This document shows positions 18,054 through 26,600 of a DNA stretch of 64,000 nucleotides, one piece after another (position 1 is the stretch's first letter; every line of letters begins with the position of its first letter). Source of the DNA: JAJEEA01 sp965243615 (lineage in GTDB: Bacteria > Acidobacteriota > Vicinamibacteria > Vicinamibacterales > UBA8438); assembly GCA_965243615.1 (NCBI GenBank), contig CBDEVO010000003.1, forward strand, positions 1,674,001 to 1,738,000, written 5' to 3'. The notes under the pieces were generated by a model that saw only the letters and a list, made by a program, of their open reading frames with translations, ran no database searches and was not told where the DNA came from. Position numbers and translations under genes: made by a program.

Positions 18054-18074
18054 ACGTGTCAGCCGCAGACACGT
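18054..18074. promoter_or_regulatory. Perfect inverted repeat ACGTGTC-N7-GACACGT
   Basis: Seven-base arms separated by seven bases, in the gap (17943-18299) between the NtrC-like regulator and the IS element. The rest of this 357-base gap holds no gene that I can support. It may be an operator or activator site for the regulator, or for the surface-protein gene whose leader lay next to it before the IS inserted; this is inference. Confidence 0.4.
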
Positions 18075-18299
18075 CGACACGCTTTCCGGCGACACCCGCG
18101 CCGGGCCGGCGGCGCTGCAAATCGCGGCACCCGCCGCAAATCGCCACAATCGGCGGCGCCCGGGACGCAAGTGCTTGTTCTGGAGCAACTTGAGCGAGCC
18201 CGGTGCACTGTCGGGCAGTCGGACCGTCGCAGATTGCGCCGGTCGCGGCGGCCACGCAGCATTCGCCCCAGTGAGAGGCAAATACCTGAAAAACAGTCA

Positions 18300-18305
18300 G
18301 TTAAG
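18300..18305. repeat. Target-site duplication, left copy (GTTAAG)
   Basis: GTTAAG here and at 20268-20273 flank the IS element directly. A six-base duplication fits IS1634-family insertion. Confidence 0.7.
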
Positions 18306-18426
18306 CTGAAGTTTCAGCGCCCGATTTTCTCTAACTTATAGCAACTAAAGGAGTCTTGGGATTATCGGCGTGGTTTATCGGACCATTTGTAGCCATGTGA
18401 ATGGCTCATTTTGCCCCGTGTTTTCC

Positions 18427-18454
18427 TTGATATATAGGGTGATATCGGTATAAT
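18427..18454 (+). promoter_or_regulatory. Strong promoter of the IS transposase
   Basis: TTGATA, 16 bases, then a perfect TATAAT (18449-18454). The transposase ATG at 18463 is only eight bases past the -10, so transcription would begin at or within a base or two of the start codon, giving a leaderless message. No Shine-Dalgarno sequence is present, in agreement. Confidence 0.7.
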
Positions 18455-18462
18455 GAGTAACC

Positions 18463-20190
18463 ATGTATATCGAGAGCGTCCGCAATCGCTCCTCGCCACC
18501 CGCCGTCCTCCTCCGGGAGTCCTACCGCCAAGACGGGCGCGTCAAGAAGCGCACCCTCGCCAACCTCTCCAAGCTCCCAGACGCTGCCATCGAGGCGGTG
18601 CGACGCGTCCTCCACGGCGAGCATCTCGTCAATCCGGAAGACGCCTTCACCTGCCTTCGCAGCCTCCCCCACGGCCACATCGCCGCCGTCCTCGGCACCC
18701 TCAAGCAGCTGCGACTCCACACCTGCATCGCTCGCCAAGCGAGCCGCGTCCGTGACCTCGTCGTCGCCCTCATCGTCGCCCGCGTTGTCGACGCGAAGTC
18801 GAAGCTCGCTACCGCCCGCGCCCTCGCCCCCGAGACCGCCGTCTCCACCTTGGGCAGGGTGCTCGAACTCGGCGACGTCGACCAGCATGAGCTCTACGCC
18901 GCGATGGACTGGCTCGTCGAGCGGCAGGCGGCCATCGAGCAACGACTCGCGAAACAGCACCTGCGGGAACACACCCTGGTGCTCTACGACTTGACCTCCA
19001 GCTACGTGGAGGGAACCCGCTGCCCGTTGGCGCAGCGCGGCTACAGCCGCGACGGCAAGAAGTCCACGCTGCAGATCGTCTTCGGCCTGCTGTGCTCAGC
19101 CGACGGCTGCCCCGTCGCGGTCGAGGTCTTCGAGGGCTCGACGAGCGACCCCAAGACGGTGGCCAGCCAGGTGGAGAAGCTCCGGGAACGGTTCGGCTTG
19201 CAGCACGTCGTGCTGGTCGGCGACCGCGGCATGCTGACCGCGGCGCGCATCCGCGAGGACCTGCAGGGGGTCGACCGGCTGCGCTGGATCACCTCCCTGC
19301 GCGCACCCGTCATCCGGAAGCTCGTCGACGCCGGCACGGTGACGCCGTCGTTGTTCGACGAGCGGGACCTGGCCGAGGTCACCAGCGACGAGTTCCCCGG
19401 CGAGCGGCTGATCGTGTGCCGCAATCCCCTGCTCGCCGCCGAACGGCAGCGCAAGCGGCAAGAGCTGCTGGCCGCGACCGAGAAGGACCTCGCGCCCATC
19501 GCGGCCGCGACCCGGCGCAAGAACCGGCCGTTGCGGGGCGAGGCCGCCATCGGCGTGCGCGTCGGCAAAGTCATCAACCGGCACAAGATGGCGAAGCACT
19601 TCCTCATCACCATCACCGACGAGTCCTTCACCTTTCAACGCAACGCCGAGAAGATCGCAGCGGAGGAGCAGCTCGACGGAATCTACATCGTCCGGTCCAA
19701 CGTCGAGCCCGAGCAGTTCGACGCGGCCCAGACCGTCCGCGCTTACAAGGACCTGTCGAAGGTGGAGCGGGCGTTTCGCTATCTCAAGTCGGTGGACCTG
19801 CAGGTGCGACCGCTCCACCACCGGCGCGAGGACCGGGTGCGCGCCCACGTGCTGCTGTGCATGCTGGCCTACTACGTCGAGTGGCACATGCGCCGCGCCC
19901 TGGCCCCGATGCTGTTCGACGACCACGACCCGGCCGCCGCCGAACGGCAGCGCGCTTCGGTGGTCGCTCCTGCGCGACGCTCGCCGGCGGCGCGGGCCAA
20001 GGCCGGCCGCAAACGCACCGACGACGCGCTGCCCGTGCACAGCTTCCGGACCCTGCTCGCCGACCTCGGCACGCTGACCGCCAACACCATGCAGGTGGGC
20101 GAGGGTGACAGCACCTTCACCCTGCACACCGAACCGACGCCGGTGCAGCAGCGCTGCTTCGAGCTACTGGGGGTGACACCGCGAGTGTAG
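18463..20190 (+). CDS. IS1634-family DDE transposase
   Basis: 575-residue transposase of the IS1634 group in the IS4 superfamily. The DDE core is visible: LVLYDLTSSYVEGTR (first Asp), VVLVGDRGMLTAARI (second Asp), and the late YKDLSKVERAFRYLKSVDLQ (Glu in the Y-x2-K-x-E-R-x-F-like signature). Length is normal and the frame is intact. Hydrophobic Leu/Ala-rich stretches near RDLVVALIVARVV and VRAHVLLCMLAYYVEWHM match the family. It is the only gene in the element and has its own promoter. Confidence 0.95.
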   Translation: MYIESVRNRSSPPAVLLRESYRQDGRVKKRTLANLSKLPDAAIEAVRRVLHGEHLVNPEDAFTCLRSLPHGHIAAVLGTLKQLRLHTCIARQASRVRDLVVALIVARVVDAKSKLATARALAPETAVSTLGRVLELGDVDQHELYAAMDWLVERQAAIEQRLAKQHLREHTLVLYDLTSSYVEGTRCPLAQRGYSRDGKKSTLQIVFGLLCSADGCPVAVEVFEGSTSDPKTVASQVEKLRERFGLQHVVLVGDRGMLTAARIREDLQGVDRLRWITSLRAPVIRKLVDAGTVTPSLFDERDLAEVTSDEFPGERLIVCRNPLLAAERQRKRQELLAATEKDLAPIAAATRRKNRPLRGEAAIGVRVGKVINRHKMAKHFLITITDESFTFQRNAEKIAAEEQLDGIYIVRSNVEPEQFDAAQTVRAYKDLSKVERAFRYLKSVDLQVRPLHHRREDRVRAHVLLCMLAYYVEWHMRRALAPMLFDDHDPAAAERQRASVVAPARRSPAARAKAGRKRTDDALPVHSFRTLLADLGTLTANTMQVGEGDSTFTLHTEPTPVQQRCFELLGVTPRV

Positions 20191-20267
20191 CCAGTATCGA
20201 CGCCCCATGAAACAGCGTAACTGACTCAATCAAAGGGACTTTTGCGCGATCCGCTCTGAAACTTCGG

Positions 20268-20273
20268 GTTAAG
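20268..20273. repeat. Target-site duplication, right copy (GTTAAG)
   Basis: Direct repeat of 18300-18305. Removing the IS and one copy rejoins the leader of the downstream surface-protein gene. Confidence 0.7.
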
Positions 20274-20382
20274 GCAAGTCTGCCGAAAGTGGACCGGTTC
20301 TTGCCGAACAAGAGGCTCGCTTGGCGCCACGGCGGGATCGCCGGACTTGGTACCCCCGCTGCGTGGTCGCGAAGGAGCAACC

Positions 20383-23300
20383 ATGCTGAAGCTGACTGAA
20401 CTCGGCCTGACGACGTACCCCAGCCAGCCCGTCGGACCCCTCTCGGGGAGACGTTCGCTGGATGTCTTGCCCGTGGGGCGCCCCTCGTCCCCCCGCGACC
20501 GACGACCCGGCACCGCGAGCAGTCGACGGTGCCTGTCCCTCGCCGTCGCCGCCGCAGTGGTGAACGTGGCGTTCGGGGTCGGGCCGGTGATGGCGCAGCC
20601 GCCGACCCTCTCGGTCGCCGACGCATCGGCCACCGAGGGCGACGAGATCACGTTCACGTTTGTGCTCGACAAGGCGGTGTCGGGTGGTTTGACGGTGTGG
20701 GCGACAATCACGCCGGGCACCACCACCAAGTCCGACCACGGCGACTTCCCAGCGGGGGGGATCTACTTCGGCAGCGCCGGCCAGACTACCCTCACGGTGG
20801 CGACGACCGAAGATGCCATAGCCGAGGCAGACGAGACGTTCACCGTCAGCCTGAGAACGGAGTCCACGGAGACAGTCACGGCCCCGGATACGGTAACAGG
20901 GACGATCTTCGACGACGACACCGCGGCGGTAACGATGGGCGCCGCCGTTGCCGACGAGGGCGACAAGATGACGTTCACCCTGAAGCTGGACAACGCGGTG
21001 GAGGGCGGCTTCACCGTGACGCCGAGCTTTACTGACGGCACGGCGACGAAGGGCACGGACTACACCGAGAACACGGCGGGGATCGGCTTCACCGGGAACG
21101 CCCGCGAGACCAAGACCTTCACGGTGGCGACGACGGAAGATGCCATAGTCGAGGCAGACGAGACGTTCACCGTCAGCCTGGGGGTGTCGGGGACATCAGC
21201 GACTGTGACGGCGAGCGACACGGCGACCGGAACGATCCGCAACGACGACCACCCGACCCTGACCATCGCCGACGCCTCGGCCAGCGAGGGGGACGGGATG
21301 ACGTTCACGGTGACGCTCGACAAGGCGGTGCCGGGCGGGTTCACGGTGGACCCGAGCTTCACCGACGTCACCGCCACCGAGGGCACCGACTACACCGCGA
21401 ACACGGCACAGCTCGACTTCTCGGGCGCGGCGGGCGAGCAGGAGACGTTTACGGTAACCACCACCGAGGACGCGGTGGTGGAGGCCGGCGAGACCTTCAC
21501 CGTCGGCCTGACCAGCGTCGACGGAGCGTCGGTGACCGTGCGGGCGGACGATACGGCCACCGGCACGATCACCAACGACGACAGCGCGACGGTGCGGCTC
21601 GTCATCCCGGCCGGCGGAGAGGGCGATCCAGGTCACGTGCAGGCCGGCGTGCTGCACTCCCCGGTTTCCCCGACCGCGGTCCTGGACAAGGCGGTGCAGG
21701 GAGGCGGTACAGTGCACGCAGGTGTCACCGGTGGCACCGCCACCGATGGCACGGACTATGTGGACGAGGTGGTGTGGTTCTCCTTCGACGGGGTGGCCGG
21801 CGAACAGGTCACGCTATTGGACGACTGGCTGTGGATACTCCAGGACGATGTGGCTGAAGGGAACGAGACCGTCGAAATCACGATGGTCGAGGGAACCCAG
21901 AACTTCCCCGACGGTGTGACGCTCGCCAGCCCCGCCATCCTCACGATCAGCGACGACGATACGTCGGCCGTGACCGTCGCCGACGTGTCGGCCCCCGAGG
22001 GCGATGCGATGACGTTCACGGTGACGCTCGGCAAGGCGGTGCAGGGCGGTCTGACGGTGACGCCGAGCTTCACCGACGGCACCGCCACCGAGGGCGCCGA
22101 CTACGACGAGAACACGGTGGGGATCAGCTTCGCCGGCACCGCCGGCGAGACGCAGCCCTTCACGGTGGCGACGACGGAGGACAGCGTCGATGAATCGGAC
22201 GAGACCTTCACCGTCGCCCTGAGCGTGTCGGGAACCTCGGCGACGGTGACGGCGACCGGCACCGCGACGGGAACGATCACCGACGACGACCAGGTGCCGC
22301 CGGCGGTGACCATCGACGACGCCTCGGCCGACGAGGGCGACGGGATCGAGTTCACGGTGACGCTGGACAAGGCGACATCGGGCCCCTTCTCCGTGACCCC
22401 GAGCCATACCGACGGCACGGCGATCCAGGGCAAGGGGGGCCGCTTCGACTACGCCGCGAACACGACAGCGCTCCGCTTCATCGGCACCGCGGGCGAGACG
22501 AAGACCTTCACGGTGGCGACAAATGAGAATTGGCAAGTCGAGCCGGACGAGACGTTCACGGTGAACCTGGCCGTGTCGGGGACGTCGGAGACGATCACGG
22601 CCACCGACACGGCCACGGGGTCGGTCCGCAATGACGACACCGCAGTGCCCCTGACCATCGAGGACGCGTCGGCCGACGAGGGCGACGAGATGGTGTTCAA
22701 GGTGACGTTGGAGAAGGCCAGCCCTTCCGCTACGCCTTTGAGCGTAGGGTTTTTTCTCACCGGCGACACTGCGACGTATTATCAGGACTTCCGCCATCCC
22801 CTGACCCGCCTCGAGTTCAAGGGCACCGAGCGCCAGACGCTCACCTGGGCGGTGCGGACGATTGAAGACGACGACTATGAGCCGGACGAGACGTTCACGG
22901 TGGAGGCGGAGACCGGGGGCTACAACGCGACGGTCACGGCCAACACGGCGACCGGCACGATCGTCAACGACGACCCCGCGCCGGCACTGACCATCGACGA
23001 CGCGTCGGCCACCGAGGGCGACGGGATCACGTTCACGGTGACGCTCGACAAGGCGGTGGCGGACGGCCTGACGGTGACGCCCCGCTTCACCGACGGCACC
23101 GCCACGAAGGGCGCCGACTACACCGAGAACACCGCGGCGTTGCGCTTCGCCGGCACCGCCGGCGAGACGAGGTCCTTCACCGTGGCGACGACCGAGGACG
23201 GCGACGTCGAGACCGACGAGACGTTCACCGTCACCCTGGCGGTCTCCGGGACCTCGGCGGCCGTCACCGCGACCGATTCCGCCACGGGCACCATCACCAA

Positions 23301-23683
23301 CGACGACACGAGGCACATCGCGGCGGCGGCGGTGACGCTGGCCGACGCGCGGGCCGACGAGGGCGACTCGATGACGTTCACGGTGACCCTCGACAGGGCG
23401 GTGTCGGGCGGTCTGACGGTGACGCCCCGCTTCACCGACGGCACCGCCACCGAGGGCGCCGACTACACCGGGAACACCGCGGCGCTGCGCTTCGCCGGCA
23501 CCGCCGGCGAGACGAGGTCCTTCACGGTGGCGACGACCGAGGACAGCGACGTCGAGCCCGACGAGACGTTCACCGTCACCCTCGCGGTCTCCGGGACCTC
23601 GGCGACGGTCACCGCGACCGATTCCGCCACGGGCACCATCACCAACGACGACCGCCGAGACACGAGCGGCGTCGCAGCGTCGG
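20383..23683 (+). CDS. Giant Calx-beta surface protein, N-terminal part (before frameshift)
   Basis: First about 1100 residues of a very large exported protein. ATG 20383 is preceded by GAAGGAG. A long leader of about 50 residues comes before the hydrophobic signal segment (LAVAAAVVNVAFGVGPVMAQ), as in some autotransporters. Then come nine Calx-beta repeats of about 110 residues, each with an A-S-A-x-E-G-D start, FTDGTATxGxDY centre, E-x-D-E-T-F-T-V-x-L strand and T-G-T-I-x-N-D-D end, which bind calcium in this family. The literal frame stays open to 25440, but after about 23683 it becomes Arg/Gly/Asp-rich nonsense while the repeat pattern continues in the +1 frame, so a one-base shift at about 23650-23684 is inferred. 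The IS element lies just upstream. Confidence 0.75.
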
Positions 23684-26600
23684 TTGACGGTGGCCGACGC
23701 GCGGGCCGCCGAGGGCGAGTCGATGACGTTCGAGGTGAGGCTGAGCCGGGTGGTGGCCGGCGGGTTGACGGTGACGCCCCGCTTCACCGACGGCACCGCC
23801 ACCGGGGGCGTCGACTACACCGGGAGCACGAGGGGGCTCGCCTTCGCGGGGAACGCCGGCGAGACGAAGCGGTTCACGGTGGCGACGACGGAGGACACCG
23901 ACGAGGAGCCGGACGAGACGTTCACGGTGAGCCTGACCGTCTCGGGGACCTCGGCGACGGTGGCGGCCACCGACACGGCGACGGGGACGATCGTCGACGA
24001 CGACGCGGCGCCGGGGACGGTCGCCGACGGCCAGGCGGCGCTGACGGTCGCCGACGCCTCGGCCGCCGAGGGCGACGGGATCACGTTCACCGTCAGGTTG
24101 GACGACGCGGTGTCGGGGGGCCTGACGGTGACGCCGGGCTTCGTCGACGGCACGGCGACGCGGGGCGCGGACTACGCCGCGAGCGCGGCCGCGCTCGCCT
24201 TCGCGGGCACGGCCGGCGAGACGCGGACGTTCACGGTGGCGACGGCCGACGATGCCGTCGTCGAGCCGGACGAGACGTTCACGGTGCACCTGACCGTCTC
24301 GGGGACCTCGGCGACGGTGACGGCCACCGACACGGCGACGGGGACGATCGTCGACGACGACGCCGCGCCGGCGGTGGATCTGTCCGTGAGCCCGTCGAGC
24401 GTGAGCGAAGGGGACGGGTCGACGACGGTCACGGTGACGGCGTCGTTCTCGACGGACCGGACGTTCGCCGAGGACCGGACGGTGAGGGTCTCCGTCGGCG
24501 GCGGCACCGCGACCTCGGGCACGGACTACGCGGCGGTTTCGGACTTCGACATCACCATCGCCGGGGGCGCGGGCAGCGGGACGGGGACCTTCACGCTGAC
24601 GCCGACCGGCGACGGCGTGGTCGAGGGCGACGAGACCATCGAGGTCGCCGGCAGCGCGGGGGACCTGACGGTGACCGGGGCGGCGTTGACGCTGACCGAC
24701 TCGACGCCGACGCTGGGGGTGGGCGCGGCCCGCGCCGTCGAGGGCGAGACGATGGTGTTCACGGTGACCCTGCAACCGGCCGGCCCGCGGGCGGTGACGG
24801 TGCAGTATGCGACCGTCGACGGGACGGCCACGGCCGGCGCCGACTACACGTCGACCTCCGGGCGGCTGGTGTTTCCGGCGGGCGAGACCGAGCGACGGGT
24901 CAGCGTGCCGATCGCGGACGACGCCGAGGTCGAAGCCAACGAGACGTTCGCGCTCACGGTGCAGCTGGCGGATGCGGAGGGGTCGTCGGCGTCGGCGACG
25001 GGCACCATCCTGGAGAACGACGTGCTCACGATCTCGGTCACCGCGCCCGACGTGCAGGAGGCCGAAGGGACGGCGACGTTCAGGGGGGCGCTCTCGTCTG
25101 CGAGTCCGTACCGGATAGTCGTGCGGTACGCGACGTCGGACGGGACGGCGACGGCGGGCGAGGACTACGTCGAGACGACCGGCGAGCTGGTGTTCGCGCC
25201 GGGCGAGACGGAGCAGGCGGTCGTGGTGCAGGTGATGGACGACGATCTGGTCGAGGGCACGGAGACGCTGCTGCTGTCGATGACGGTCGTGCCGCTCGGG
25301 CCGCGCGCATTCGGCTCATCGGGGGCCGGGGCCCCGCCGCTGCGCCTGGCCGGGTCGGGGGCGGCCGATCAGGCGAGCCCCACCGCGCTTCAGGTGACGG
25401 GGACGATTCGCGACGACGAGCTGGCCCGGACGCGGAGTGAGGGCACGCGCCCCACGCTGCATCTGCTGGCGCGGTCGATAGCGTCGGAGGCGGTGGCGGC
25501 GATCGGGGAGCGCTTTGCCGCGACCGGCGGCGGCGGCGACGCGCCGCGGGCGGGACTGGGTTCGGCGCCGGCGCCTTCGGGCCTGGGCGGGGCCCCGGCC
25601 GGCATCGCCGTGGCGTATCCGGCGGCGTCGGTGTCGGGCGCGGCGGGGGCCGGCGCTTCGGGCGGCGCCGGCGCTTCGGCGGGGCCCGGCCAGGGCGCGA
25701 TGACGTTGCAGCGGCCGTCGGACGAGCCGTTCGCGGATCTGGGTTGGCTGGACAACGCCTACTTCTCGACGCCGGTGGGCGAGGCGGGCGAGTCCGGGGG
25801 CTGGCAGGTCTGGGGCCGCGCGGGGACGGTTCGGAGCCGGCTGCGGTCCCGGACCGGGGGTCAGGCGCGCGGCGACGTGTTCTCGACCCACGTGGGGGTG
25901 GACACGCGGCTGGGCGGCTCGGCGTTGGTGGGCGCGTCGGTGTCGCACACGGTGGGCCTGCTCGGCTACACGGCCCCGAGCTCGCTGGCCGCGGGCGCGT
26001 CGCCGGGCGAGGGCGACGGGAGCGTGACGAGCGTGCAGCCGTATGCGCACTGGGCGCCTCGCGACGGCCTGACGTTCTGGGGCATGGGGGGCGGCGGCCG
26101 GGGGTCGCTGACCCTGGCCGACTCGGCCGGGACGGTGGAGACCCCGCTGGGGTTCCGGCTGTTCGCGGGCGGGGCTCGGCAGGCGCTGACGGACGGCCTG
26201 GCGCTGAAGGCCGATGCCTTCCACGCGACGCTGCGCTCGGCGGAGCGTGCGGACCTGGCGGCGGCGACGGGGACGGCGATACGGGGCCGGATGCTGGCCG
26301 AGGGGCAGACGGACTGGTCGCTGTCGGACTCGTCGAGCCTGAATCCCCGTCTCGAGGCCGGCGTGCGCTGGGACGGCGGCACCGACGTCGAGGGCATGGG
26401 GGCGGAGATGGGGGCGGGCGTGGCGTTCGTGAACCGGCGCCTGAACCTGGGCCTGGAGACGCAGGGACGTTATCTGGTGGCGCATCAGGCGGACGGCTTC
26501 GAGGAGTGGGGCGCGGGCCTGTCGGTGCGTGTCGGCCCGGGCATCGACCGGCCGGGTCCGTGGCTGGCGCTGGCCCCGGAATGGGGGGCGCCGGACAGCC

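Larger units (their letters stand above)
18306..20267 (+). mobile_element. Complete IS1634-family insertion sequence
   Basis: 1962-bp element with imperfect terminal inverted repeats (left CTGAAGTTTCAGCGC, right read inward CCGAAGTTTCAGAGC, 13 of 15 matching), one transposase gene, and 6-bp direct repeats GTTAAG outside both ends. Base composition is lower in G+C than the flanks, especially in the left 160 bases, which suggests recent arrival. It sits 110 bases upstream of the giant Calx-beta protein gene, in its leader. Intact ends, intact transposase and intact target repeats indicate a young, probably still active copy. Confidence 0.85.

Noticed and set aside
16050..18300. Search for σ54 (-24/-12) promoters near the NtrC-like gene
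   Set aside because: No TGGCAC-N5-TTGC-like site found by eye in the adjoining gaps.
23684..25440. Frame-1 continuation of the Calx-beta ORF beyond the frameshift
   Set aside because: Turns into Arg/Gly/Asp low-complexity sequence while the repeat pattern continues in another frame; treated as a shadow.
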